A stretch of 64,000 bases of DNA, taken from assembly GCF_020906515.1 (NCBI RefSeq), contig NC_085852.1, positions 2,480,001 to 2,544,000 of the forward strand, read 5' to 3'. The position numbers were made by a program, and so were the translations under genes. Origin of the DNA: Vanrija pseudolonga (Eukaryota > Basidiomycota > Tremellomycetes > Trichosporonales > Trichosporonaceae). Of the stretch, positions 32,936 through 43,720 are shown in pieces (the first letter of the stretch is position 1; each line of letters starts with the position of its first letter). The notes under the pieces are model-generated. The model was not told the DNA's origin. It made no database searches and was given only the letters and a program-made list of their open reading frames with translations.

Positions 32936-34149
32936 ACGTTCGGCCTCATTCTAACACTTGTGCCACTCTCATTGCTCACTTTTGCCTCGGCATAGAGCCC
33001 ACTGGCCCCGCAGCCCATGTTCCTCGGGTGCCTCAGCAAGACCTGGTGGCAGGTTCACCCGAACGCAGCCGACTATCCCAACTACTATACTCCTGCTATG
33101 GGCAACTCGAACCAAAACTGCCAGGTGAGCCTTCTCCGAACTCTACTGGACAAGTCACGACACTCCACTCACCAGTGCAGGACTATTGTGCTAAGACCTT
33201 TGGCAACCGAATCAGTTTCTCGTACTACTATCCGGGGTTCTGCACCTGCTCATTCTCCTACCTGCCTGGCCAGGTCGTCACCAATGGTCCCAGCTACATG
33301 ACAAACCGTGAGCATGGCAGTGATCCCTGGCTGTAGAGGTATCACTGCCCTAACTCTACAACCCAGCCCTCGACTCCTACGGAACCTGCAATAGCGCCTC
33401 TGCAACCGTTGGCTATGTAAATCCTCCTTCTGGCCCCCGGCATCGTGACTGGCCGTTCAGCAAGTGCATCGATGTCGACACCATCCAGAACGGCTGGGAA
33501 TTATATCTCCAGGTTGCAAGCACAAGACAAATGTTCGACTACTGCTACGGTGGTTGCGCTCAATGCGGTCGCAGCGTTGCGTACCAGATTACCAGTTTCT
33601 CCGCCTCAACGTCCCCCTCTCCAGGAATTATGGACACAGTTCTCTCGTGCAAATGCTATTACAGGGCCCCCGGGTTGCCACCTGTCCCGGCGAGCAATAA
33701 TTGCAAATGGAACTCTTGGTTCTACTACAACGACAATGTGCCCCCTATTCAGCCGAGCCAAGCTGCAAACAGGCGACGACTCCTCCTGGAGCAGGACCAA
33801 CACCGTCTGCAGTTCAGTGGCCTGGGGGACCGCGGATCCCACCACCTCGCCCTCTGCCCCCGGCCGACGCTGGCCTGCAATGTGCCCGGCACGGACACGT
33901 TCGAGTGCATCAACACGTCGCAGGAGCTCGAGTCGTGCGGAGGCTGCCTGAACGGCGAGTTCGGCCTTGTGGCCAACGCCACCAGGCAGGGATACGAGTG
34001 AGTTCGGGCGTGTGCTCGGCTGGGAATACGCTGACCGTGCCAGTTGTACCGCTGCGCCTAGTGTCACCGTTACCAGCTGCATTGAGGGGAAGTGTGTCGC
34101 CAGGGCGTGCCGCCGCGGCTTAACCTTGAAGCACGGACAATGTATGTAG
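32936..34149 (+). pseudogene. CPL1-D: CPL1-like gene that has lost its start and signal peptide
   Basis: From 33,017 the reading is intact: join(33017..33124, 33181..33307, 33367..33997, 34044..34149), 323 aa from an internal ATG. It shows 'GCLSKTWWQVHPNAADYPN', 'YYYPGFCTCSFSYLPGQV', 'LALCPRPTLACNVPGTDTFE', 'ELESCGGCLNGEFG' and an ending 'KHGQCM'. The position that is ATG in CPL1-B and C is ACG here, and the former signal-peptide frame contains a stop. So the product would not be secreted unless an unusual upstream exon is used. The long intact exon 2-4 frame argues for recent loss. I call it a probable pseudogene; a rescued start by an alternative 5' exon from the ATG at 32,887 is possible but gives no signal peptide. 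Confidence 0.6.
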
Positions 34150-35105
34150 AGGCTCTAGAAGACATGGACAATGTTTCGTTGGATCAGTCAGTCAGTGGTG
34201 ACAGATTGACACGGGATGCAGGTATGTCGAGCGAGGCGGCGGTAGCCTGCTCTGGCCTGGGACGGACTGCACTTACAGTAGCCAAGTTGTGCGGAAGCGA
34301 AGTGACACGGTGTAAACAACGCCTGAGTGTGGCCACAAGATTCCGAAGGCCCGACGCCGTCTCCGACGCCACGACGCCCGCACGCCGAGACGCTGCCCAG
34401 GCAACTGTGCAGAAAGCTCGCTCGGTGCACCCCCGGGCTCTTAGGATCACGCCTCCGCACGCGACGATGGCGCCGATTCCGAAGACGTACCAGTTTGGCA
34501 GCGACACGCGGGCGATGGTGCAAGCGTGCCTCGATTCGTTCGGTTAATTTTGGCCCGTCCCTGTGTAGTGACCGACACGGAAAACCGGCATACCGTCGCC
34601 CCCTCCCCCTGCCCGCTGCATATTGTCGGTCATGATGCAGCACGAGCATGGTCTCGACGCCGGTCAACCTCGGTTAGCGTGGCGCAACGTGCACGGCCCA
34701 TGGCGTATCTTATCGTCAGTGTGCGCCGAGCGGCTGCAGCGCAGGAGGATGCCTCGCCTACGGCCTTGGCGTGCGGGTTGTAGCCTGTCTCACTGCGGCG
34801 TCGTCTCGCTGTCGAGTCAGCACGTTTCGGCGTTTCGGGGGGCTCTGTTCCTGCGGATGTCTCCTTGCAACAGCTCACAGCTGAGCACCGCTGAGGGAGG
34901 TAGCACACGCTCGCTAACTTCGCATAGGCGCTCCTATGGCGCATCTTATCCTCTGTCCCTCGACCAGTGGCGATTTCCGCAGTGGCGGGATGCGGCATGT
35001 CTTTTCACGAGAACGTGTTGTGGCGAGTGCAGACTGTGGCGGGCAGCTGGGTTCTTAAAGCGGCGGCGGGACACGAGGAGACATCCCACCAACAACATCC
35101 GCAGC
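34150..35105. other. Intergenic, nothing recognised
   Basis: About 950 bases after the CPL1-like array. Short frames only; the region just before 35,106 should hold the UNC93-like promoter. Confidence 0.5.
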
Positions 35106-36574
35106 ATGTCCACCACCAACGAGCTAGATGGTGAGTCGCTCCACGCGCACCGCTGACCCCACCGCAGGCGGAACCCCGCCCCCGACAGGCCTGCGCCTCT
35201 TCTACCGCTCGACGCTATTCCAGATCCTCGTAGTGGGCGTGTGTGCGTTCTGCGCGCCGGGCATCTGGCTCGCGATGAACGGCCTCGGCGTCGGCGGTTC
35301 ACAGTCGCCCGAGCTCGTCAACGCGGCCAATGCCGCACTGTACGCGTGCATGACTGTGAGCTACCCCCCAGCACACACAGCCTAACCCTCAGGTCCTGTG
35401 CTTCCTGGGGCCGTTCTTCACCAACGTGCTGGGGTTCAAGTACACGCTCGCGCTCGGAGCCGTCGGCTTCCCGCTGTACGCGGCAGCGCTGTACACGAAC
35501 AACCGGTACGGCACCGTGTGGTTCGTGTACGTCGGGAGCATCATCTGCGGCATTACCGCCGGCATCTTCTGGAGCGTCGAGGGCGCCATTGCGACGGGAT
35601 ACCCAGAGCCGCACAAGCGCGGGCGGTACGTCGCGACGTGGCTCACGTTCCGCAACTGCGGCAACCTGCTCGGCGGGGCGGTGAGCCTCGCGCTGAATGT
35701 CAAGGTCAACCATAAAGGCAAAGTAGGATACAAGACCTACCAGGCCTTCATCGCGATCCAGTGCCTCGGCGCGCTGATCCCCTTCGCGCTGTCCAACCCG
35801 CACAAGGTGATCCGCGACGACGGGAGCCGCATCTCCGCGCCCAAGATCACGCTGCGCGAGCAGGCCCGCGCAATGTGGCGCTTGCTCATCTCCAAGCCGA
35901 TCCTCCTGCTCGCGCCCATGATCTGGTACTACGGCTGGACCGAGGCCTACCCGGGCACGTACATGGCGACGTACTTCACGGTGCGCTCGCGGTCGCTGGC
36001 AAGCTTCACCAAGGCGATCGTCCAGTCGCTCTCGTCCTGGGTCGCGGGGTGTATCGTCGACGTGGCGTGGCACAAGTCCCGCCGCGTGCGCGCGCTCACG
36101 GCCTTCGGCCTCCTGGTCCTCCTCAACACCGGCACGTGGGTGTGGGCGGTCGTCATCCAGACAGAGTACCACCGTACCAAGCCCGTGCTGGACTGGGCCG
36201 ACCAACGCACCTTTGGGCGCGGGTTCGGCGCGTTCGTCTTCGAGAGCATCTGCTTTGGCGTGGTCGAGAACTGGATCTACTGGTCGATTGGCACGCTGTC
36301 CGACAGCCCAGGGGACCAGGTACGCTACTCGTCCATCCTGCGCGGGATCGAGACGGCGTCCAATGCGGTCGGGTACGGCGTCCAGGCGACCACCTCCAAC
36401 CTCATCATCACGGCCGCGCTCAACCTCGGCTTCTGGATCGTCACCCTGCCGTTCAGCTACTTTGCCGCCCTCGAGGCCGTGGACCGGATCGCGGAGATCG
36501 ACGCGCGGGGCGGCGGCGGCGCCAACAAGCGCGAGGATGCCGACGAGGCCGGCAAGGCAGAAGACGAGCAGTGA
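35106..36574 (+). CDS. UNC93-like major facilitator membrane protein
   Basis: Model: join(35106..35130, 35168..35355, 35393..36574), 464 aa, two 37-base introns. It has about 11-12 membrane segments and belongs to the fungal UNC93-like (DUF895) MFS group. Marks include 'LFYRSTLFQILVVGVCAF' near the N terminus, 'NGLGVGG', 'LGFKYTLALGAVGFPLYAAA', the loop 'GAIATGYPEPHKRGRYVATW', and 'YYGWTEAYPGTYMATYF' in the second half. The tail is charged and Gly-rich. Substrates of fungal UNC93-like proteins are not established; a plasma-membrane or endosomal transporter or regulator is likely. The tiny 25-base first exon is supported by a good GTGAGT donor. Confidence 0.85.
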
Positions 36575-37088
36575 TTGCGGGATGCCGGGGTGGAGGAGCA
36601 TGGGATATCGTGCTGTGCCGGCGGCCGTGGCGGTCGTGGCCCATTGCTGAGTCTGGCGCGCTTCAAAGCCGACAAGGCAAGGCCCAGTTGCCACGGGCCA
36701 GAGTCGGGAGGCATGTCGGCACCGCGGCTGACCAAACCGGCCATCTCCGACTGCTTATCCAGTCTTGTTTCTTCCAGCCAAGCCCGGATACTACATACGT
36801 CTCCTCTTCATATCCTCGTGCTTATGCATCTAATCTATGCGGCTAGCGAGGTGTCCTTCGGCCCATCTCCGACAATGCATGCAAAGCAGCTCTCAGCCCA
36901 CGTTTGCGCAGGCGTGATGTGGCCAGATCAAACCGACCTGAGCACGGCACGTCGTCGATTTACCCGGAAATGACGCCATTTCCATGGGGGGAACGAGCTC
37001 AGCATAAGTCAGCAACCTCCACCATCGCGACAACATAAAGTCGCGCGAGGGGTGTGCTCTTGCATCCCTCCCCAACAACACCGCCGCC
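36575..37088. other. Intergenic, nothing recognised
   Basis: About 510 bases between the UNC93-like gene and the old yellow enzyme, which are head-to-tail. It should contain the promoter of the latter; no clear TATA box. Confidence 0.5.
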
Positions 37089-38555
37089 ATGACCGTCGTC
37101 GCTGCCACCCCAGAGGTCCAGTACCCCTTCACGCCAGTCGCCGCCCCCCGCGTGGCCGGCTACCACGAGTTCGCCAACGTCCAGCGAGCGGAGATCGGCG
37201 CCGTCGTGCCGAGCAGGGACGCGCCGAACACTCCCCTGCCCAAGCTGTTCGAGCCGCTCACCATCCGCGGTGTCGAGTGGTCGAACAGGCTGCTGGTTGC
37301 GCCGATGTGTACCTGTAGGTTTGAGGGTTTTCCTCGCCATCAACCTGCTCACGCCTCACCCCCAGACTCGGCCGACAACGGCAAGGCGACCGACTGGCAC
37401 CTCGTGCACTACGGCTCGCTCACCCTGCGCGGGTGGGGCTCGGTCCTGACGGAGGCCACCGCCGTCGTGCCCGAGGGCCGCATCTCGCCGCAGGACGCCG
37501 GGCTGTGGGACGACGAGCAGATCGCGAGCTGGAAGCGCGTCACCGACTTCATCCACGCCAACAAGGGCAAGGCGGGCATCCAGCTCGCGCATGCTGGTCG
37601 TAAGGCCGGCACGCAGACGACCTGGGTGGTCAAGGAGGCTGGGTGGACTGGTGGCTTGATCGCGTCCGACGAGAACGGCGGCTTTGCGAAGGACGGTGAG
37701 CTGCCCGGCCCTACTTGCTGCATGTCGATCTGACGCCCCAGTGTACGGCCCCTCGCCGATCACCTTCTCGAAGGGATACCTCCAGCCCGCGGAGGCGACC
37801 GAGGCAGACATCAAGCGCGTCGTCGACGGCTTCGCGGCCGCCGCGCGCCGCGCCAAGGCGGCCGGGTTCGACTTTGTCCAGATCCACGGCGCGCACGGGT
37901 ATCTCATCCACTCGTTTGCGTCGCCCAACACGAACAAGCGGACGGACGCCTACGGTGGGAGCTACGACAACCGCGTGCGCCTCGCGCTGGAGATTGCGCG
38001 CGCCGTGCGTGCCGCGTTTGACGGGCCCGTGCAGTACCGTATCAGCGCGACCGAGTGGATCGAAGGTGTTGCCGGTGCCGAGAAGCAGTTTGAGGGCGAG
38101 AAGGAGGAGTATGCGTGGTGGTGAGTGCGCGTGGCGATTGTGGTGGGCCGAGCTGACGCTGCCCCAGGGGCATTGAACAGACGACGCACCTCGCCGCGCA
38201 GCTCCGCGACGCCGGCGTCGACCTCCTCGACCTCTCGTCGGGCGGCAACGACGCGCGCCAGCAAGTGCCCGTCGTGGAGGCGTACCAGGCGCCGTTCGCC
38301 GCGCACATCAAGAAGCACGTGCCGGGGCTGTATGTCGGCGCAGTGGGCATCATCAACACGCCCGAGCTGGCCAACAGCATCGTGGAGCGCGACGAGGCCG
38401 ACTTCATCTCGCTCGGGCGCGAGATCCTGCGCAACGTCGACTGGCCGCTCCAGGCGGCCGTGCAGCTCGGCCTCACGCCCAACCCTGCCGAGCAGTATCG
38501 CCGCGGCTGGGCGGAGCGCGAGATCGCGGGCGCCGGCACAAAGGTCAAGGTGTAG
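37089..38555 (+). CDS. NADH:flavin oxidoreductase, old yellow enzyme family (YqjM-like class)
   Basis: Model: join(37089..37314, 37366..37695, 37742..38120, 38168..38555), 440 aa, introns of 46-51 bases. It is an FMN-dependent ene-reductase that reduces activated C=C bonds with NAD(P)H. Marks: 'LFEPLTIRGVEWSNRLLVAP' followed by 'MCTYSADNG' (the Cys of the YqjM class), 'GIQLAHAGRKAG', and 'FDFVQIHGAHGYLIHSFASP' with 'NKRTDAYGGSYDNR'. 'GAVGIINTPELAN' and 'DFISLGREILRNVDWPL' close the barrel. The N-terminal extension of about 50 residues is longer than in bacterial relatives but usual in fungi. Likely cytosolic, in xenobiotic or oxidative-stress metabolism. Confidence 0.92.
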
Positions 38556-38835
38556 CCGCCCGCAGGCAGCACTATCTAGATTGTAATGCATAGACTAGCA
38601 GAGAGAGAAAAGGCCGCAGCAGGTGGGCGCGGCTAGAAGACGCCGCATTCCGCGGCACGAAGGTGTATATTACTGTGGCTTGGCATGGGTAGGATACGAT
38701 TCCAGCAATGACGTCCAGGTGGGCGTCGGCTTGGGAGTTTGAAGGCGTCGGCGGGCTCAATTGGGTCGTTTATCGTTAGGTCTAGTCTAGTCGAGTCGAG
38801 TTGAGGTCAGGTCAGGTCGAGCAGCAAGCGCAGGG

Positions 38836-39090
38836 CTATAGCGCAGCTGGTGGATGCACTCGCGCGCGGTGGTGGCGATGATGGCGCGAGTTGATGCGGC
38901 CGGCTGGTGGGTGGGCAAGGTCGGTCTTCTCGGAGGCGTCGTCGTGGTGGTGGGCAACGCTGCTATCGCCGCTCACAGCCGCCTTGTGCTCGGCCATCAC
39001 AGTCCCCTGGCCTTCGTCGTCGGAGAAGACGGCGTACAGCGTGCCGGCGAACGACGCGGCCGTGAGAGCGAGGATGGCGACGGCGGCCAT
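38836..39090 (-). CDS. Small putative membrane protein
   Basis: A single open frame of 84 codons starting at ATG 39,090. The N terminus 'MAAVAILALTAASFAGTLYA' is a clear membrane segment or signal anchor, followed by an acidic patch ('SDDEGQG') and a His-rich, Arg-rich tail. A TATATA box at 39,165-39,170 lies 75-80 bases upstream, the spacing seen for other genes here. No family is recognised; the layout (one N-terminal TM with a short polar tail) is common among small mitochondrial or ER proteins. Short length keeps the confidence moderate. Confidence 0.5.
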   Translation of the reverse strand: MAAVAILALTAASFAGTLYAVFSDDEGQGTVMAEHKAAVSGDSSVAHHHDDASEKTDLAHPPAGRINSRHHRHHRARVHPPAAL

Positions 39091-39164
39091 GGTGTGGGTG
39101 TTGGTGGGGAGAGGGGTGGGGGGTAAGGATGGGGCTGCGTGATGCGTACTTGCCTGGCCTGGGC

Positions 39165-39170
39165 TATATA
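39165..39170 (-). promoter_or_regulatory. TATA box of the small membrane protein gene
   Basis: TATATA in 'GGGCTATATATTTG', 75-80 bases upstream of the minus-strand ATG at 39,090. Confidence 0.4.
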
Positions 39171-41180
39171 TTTGTGCACTGCGTGCGTGCGGTCGATGGA
39201 CGATGACGCAGCGACGAGCAAGCGACGACGACGACCTTGTTGTGCACACCAAAGGCAAGGCTTGCTCGCCACTTGTCACTCTTGCCGCGCGACAAGGAAC
39301 AGGAGAGGCATAATTGCATTAAAGTTGGCACTGTGCGGCGTGTGCGATGGGCTCGAGGCAGTGCGTTCGGGTCGGGTTGGGGTTGGCGGCGCACGCACGC
39401 TGGGTACGCAGCAGGTACTGGCTTGCGATCGATTGGTCGGTCGGTCGGGCGGCCCGGCGATGGGATGCATGGGTGGCGAGCGAGGTGCGACGATGCGGCT
39501 GCGACATCGCCGAGACTGCCGATTCCTGCACTGTCTCGTCTCGCTCACTCGCCTCGCGTAGATATCCATAATGAGACACCCACATGGCCTCCGATCGTGA
39601 CATGCAAGGATCCATCCATCCGCTGGAAACTAGCTCAAGCTCGGCGCGAGTGCCAGTGCCAGCCAGTGCCGCAACGTGACAATGTGCAGGGCGAGCTAGA
39701 CACGCAACCAGCAGATCCGGTCGTAGTCGTGTCGTCGAGTCGCAGCCGCCAAGCACGCTGCCAAACCTTGTACGCTGCGTGCTTCTACGTCGGAGCTTGT
39801 TGTGCTACTCCTGCTCTTGCCCCTGCCTCTGCGCCGCATGCCGCGGTGCACGCTGCCCCGACGCCACACCGTACGGTGCCTGTCTATCCAAATCAGGGGT
39901 GGGCAAGGGACGGCCAGCGTCCCGGCCAACCTTGTGGGTCAAGAGGCTCAGCCTACCTGCCCCACGCAGAGTGTTCGGAGAGTAGAAGTGTGCCATGCAT
40001 GGCGGGGGGGGGAGGGAGAGGCACCGACCATCGCGGGAGGTGGATGCATGGATGCAAGCGGCGACAGGACGAGTGCGACGAGCTTGCTTCCATGGCAATG
40101 GCCGTGTCCGTGGTCAGCTGTTCTGTGCTGTTGTCGATCCGACCCACCTCGTCGCCTGCTAGCCCACTCGTCCCACTCCCCCCGCTCCCTGCCGCCAGCA
40201 TGGTCTCCGTCGTCGCATGCACCACGCCGTTGCTGCTTGCTGCTGTAATGCAATGTCACGCCCCCGTTTCAGCACAGAGCAACACATGAAGCAGATCCCT
40301 TTCTTTGGGTCATCCTTACGCGCTTTAACGTAGCGAATCCAGAGCCGAGCAGTCACGCAGTGAGGGCAGCGCCGGCATGGTCAGGCATGCTCAGGCACTT
40401 TGAGTAACGACTTGTAAGGTCGAGCTCGCACTGGGCTGCCACTGGCTTGCGTTGTTTCTGGGAATCGGGCTACGACGCCGGACCATACCCCCCGCGCACA
40501 ACGTAAGACTGCCGCAATGCCCCTCCCAGTGCCGTCTTCTGGGTGCATTTGGGCCCAGTGGTGCAGGGAGCACGCAGGTAAGTAGGCAGGCACTGTAACC
40601 TTGTCTCAGTGTGCTTTGCTTGGCCTTGGGCTGGCTTTGCTTGTGCTTGTGCTTGTACGTGGTGCAGGCAGGCAGGCAGGCGGGCGAGTATAAGACTCGA
40701 AAGGGGCTGCGACGCTCCGACGCCGATGCCCCGTCGTTCGCTCGCTCGCTCGCTGTCATATAGACGTTGTGCGCGATACATACCAACCCCGCCCCGCCCC
40801 ACGCACGGCCGCCCAAGCCCGCCCACGACCACGATCCACGGATAGCACGACCCACCCACCCACCAACCCACCCCATCACATCCACTAGTGAGATCTACCT
40901 CACGGCATCCGCCGCCGCCTGGACTCACTCGCCATCTCGCCTCGCTCGCTCGCTCGCTCACCGACCCACCGACCCACCTCCCAGCGGCCAGCGCATACCG
41001 CAAGTGGCGTGATACTCGATAGCCGCGGCAGGCGACTAATTACTGGGGTGGTGGTGCCAGCCCAGCCCGTTGTGCGCGGTTGAGCAGCGCTCATCACTCG
41101 TCATAATAAGCAAGACGCCGGCTATACACCACCGCCGCCGCCGCCGTCGTTGCCGCTCGTTCCACTCACACACACACAAC
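39171..41180. other. Gene-poor divergent region
   Basis: About 2 kb between the small membrane protein (-) and LRR-F (+). A 350-codon plus-strand frame (39,237-40,289) is low-complexity in character, has a non-ATG start and no domain. CTCG tetranucleotide runs occur near 40,740 and 40,945, and CCCACC-rich sequence near 40,850. Nothing else is recognised. Confidence 0.5.
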
Positions 41181-42462
41181 ATGAACGTCGACGTCGAGTA
41201 CAGCGACCTCGAGGGCGTCGAGGGGGGTGAGTGGGGTGATGTGGGGTACTGAGCAAGCAAGCTGACCCACGCCCAGCCGAGGCCATCCTCGCGGCCATCA
41301 CGCCGCGCTCGCGCGCCATTAAAGCAGCGTACAACCAGCTCGGGGACGACGGCGTCGAGGCGCTCGTCGCCTCTCTGCCAGTACACATCGAGCAGCTCGA
41401 CCTGACCGACAACGACGTCGGCGACCGCGGTCTGCTCGCGGCGCTTGGCTACGCCGCACGTAGCGGGCTCAGGCACCTCTCGCTGGCGTTCAATGCGGTC
41501 CACGTGAGTATGCGCCGACGACACTGCACGCCGAGCACAAGCTGATGTCTTAGCTCGACGAGGCGACGACGCCAGTCGCCATCGCAGCCCTCAACGCCAG
41601 CCACCTCGAATCGCTCACCCTCTTCTCGAACCACCTCGAGCCCGGCTCCGTGACCGAGCTCTTCGAGCATCTCGCCGCGCCAAGGCTCGCAACGCTGCAC
41701 CTGAGCAGATGCAACGTCGACGACGCCGCGGCGACCGCAGTGGCAAGCTACCTGGCCTCCCCGCGCGCGGCGGCGCTGACAACCCTCGACTTGGGGAACA
41801 ACTGGCTCTCGGCACTCGCGGCCAAAGAGCTGATCGACGCCGTCGAGCGCGCGCATTTCGGGCTGCAGCACCTCTCGCTTGCGTCGCACGGGCTGCGGGG
41901 CACGCGCGGGTGTATCCTCTTCAAGGCGGACTATGACCCCAAGTTGGAAGCCGAGCCGCGCCCCCAGATGATGGTGGAGATGGCGCAGCAGTTGCACACG
42001 CGCCTGCCGGCCGCCCTGGGGCGGAATCGGGAGCTGAGGCGGCGCACGATGGCGGCCGCGGCGCGGGCTGTCGGGCCGGCGAGGATCCTGCTGCACGCCG
42101 CCGAACCAGCAGCACCTACCACCGCTACCACGGCTGCCACCCCTGCCACCACTACCACAACTACCACCACCACCCCCCCAACATTCCCATTCACCCGCCT
42201 CCCAGCAGAGATCCAACAAGCCATCGCGCGCCACGCCTGGGGCGACGCACACGCGCTCACCGAGGCGCAGTGGGGCAAGGTTGTGCGGTACGCCTCTGAC
42301 CGGACAACGCTAGGCGGCATGCTCGCCTGCCCGCCCTCCGCGCTGGGGTTCGACGCGCGCGTCGGGCTCGCACTCACAGCGTGGTGTGAGCGGCTTGGTT
42401 GCGCACAGTGGGAGAAGGAGACGCGGGGGTGGGAGCCGCCCAGTCCGCGGATTGGGGCTTAG
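41181..42462 (+). CDS. LRR-F: leucine-rich-repeat protein with C-terminal F-box-like motif
   Basis: Model: join(41181..41226, 41277..41503, 41554..42462), 393 aa, two 50-base introns at the conserved family sites. The 46-base exon 1 ends in Gly phase 1. Exon 2 holds 'AYNQLGDDGVEALVASL' and 'LDLTDNDVGDRGLLAAL'. Exon 3 has 'LTLFSNHLEPGSVTELF', 'LHLSRCNVDDAAATAVA' and 'LDLGNNWLSALAAKELI', then 'GRNRELRRRTMAAAARAV' / 'GPARILLHA', a Thr/Pro-rich linker and the F-box-like 'LPAEIQQAIARHAWGDAHAL' with 'TEAQWGKV'. It is among the shorter members and has the most regular LRRs. Function unknown. Confidence 0.87.
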
Positions 42463-42753
42463 CGCGACGAGTATAATAGCATTGCATACGACCCACACGC
42501 ATCACGCATCATGACAACACGACACCACGACACCACGACACGCACTCATATGTACTTGTACCCGTAGCACATGCATCACGACGATCCCACATGCCCGTGG
42601 CGCTGCACCCACCACAATCCCCGCTGCCACCACCGTGCCTGCTTTCCCACGCTCGCGCCGACGTCGCCGCCTCCACCTCCACCGACGTGTCCAGAAGTCA
42701 ACTTCGACTTGCAGCGACTCGTCTCATCGCACACCAGCACAGCCCACGACGCG

Positions 42754-43518
42754 ATGCTGCTCCTCCTCGCTGCAGTGCTCGCCGCCGCCATCCTCGCCCT
42801 GGGACTGCGCCTGCGCGCCGTCCTGCCCCGTGGCGCGCCTCCACCCCGGCGCACCGCCCCCGCCCGGCTCGGCGTCTTCCTCGGCTCAGGCGGCCACACG
42901 GGCGAGATGCGCGCGCTGCTCTCCGCGCTCGATGGGGAGAAGTACGCGCCCAGGGTATACGTCTACGGCGCGGGCGACGAGATGAGCCTGCGCGCCGTGG
43001 CGGACGTCGAGTCGGCGCTCGGCGGGACAACAAGCAACAAGGACTACGAGCTGCTTGCGCTGCCCCGCGCGCGTGCGGTCGGCGAGGGCAAGCTCTCGAC
43101 GCTGGTGTCCGCTAGCAAGACACTCGTGTTCGCGACGTGGTATACCTTTGCGCTGCCGTTGCTCCGCCGTCCCAGCACACCGTGGGTCGACGTCCTCCTC
43201 CTCAATGGGCCGGGCACGGCCGTTGTCCTCGTCGCGGTCGCGTATATTCGACGGGTGGGTGCAGCTCGTTGGCAGCGCTGACCCCCGCAGCTCCTCGGCC
43301 TGTCGTACACGCGCATCATCTACGTCGAGTCCTTCGCACGCGTCAAGACGCTCTCGCTTAGCGGCAAGCTCCTCCGTCCGTTCGTCGACACGTTTGTCGT
43401 CCAGTGGCCGGAGGCTGTTGGGCCGTCTGCGACCAAGGCTGGCGCGGACGCCGACACCGCTGGCGCCGACTCGCGCACCCGCCCATCACGTGTCACGTAC
43501 CGCGGCTTCCTTGTCTAG
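42754..43518 (+). CDS. ALG14: ALG14: membrane subunit of UDP-GlcNAc transferase
   Basis: Model: join(42754..43254, 43291..43518), 242 aa, one 36-base intron. Alg14 anchors the catalytic subunit Alg13 at the ER membrane; together they add the second GlcNAc to dolichol-PP-GlcNAc in N-glycan synthesis. Marks: an N-terminal membrane segment (Leu/Ala-rich, residues 1-20), the glycosyltransferase motif 'FLGSGGHTGEMRALLSAL', 'LLNGPGTAVVLV', and the C-terminal 'RIIYVESFARVKTLSLSGKL' and 'FVVQWPE' with a final 'GFLV'. Length is close to yeast ALG14. An in-frame upstream extension exists but has a low-complexity sequence, so I start at the ATG directly before the membrane segment. Confidence 0.9.
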
Positions 43519-43720
43519 AGATGCACTCGGCGTGCTGGCGTGCTCGGCGCCCTCACCTTCTACACATGACTAATAACATTTCGACTATCACTGCGGACTT
43601 GACTGGCTTACTGGGCTGAACCTCTGATTGTCTGAATCTCTGAATCTATGCACACTGCAGCGACGGCCAACACGACTGCCGGCCCACTTCGTACCGCCAG
43701 ACCGCCTCGCCCCACACCTC

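Noticed and set aside
35318-36694. 458-codon minus-strand open frame over the UNC93-like gene
   Set aside because: It is the antisense shadow of a GC-rich coding exon; composition is Arg/Asp/Glu/Val-rich without domains, and the sense frame has clear membrane segments.
39237-40289. 350-codon plus-strand frame between the small membrane protein and LRR-F
   Set aside because: Non-ATG start, no domain, Arg/Pro/Ser/Cys composition typical of non-coding GC-rich DNA, and no neighbouring splice pattern.
225-42462. NLR-type immune receptors as an explanation for the LRR family
   Set aside because: No NACHT or NB-ARC nucleotide-binding domain is visible in any of the six; they consist of LRRs, the RI block and the F-box-like motif only.
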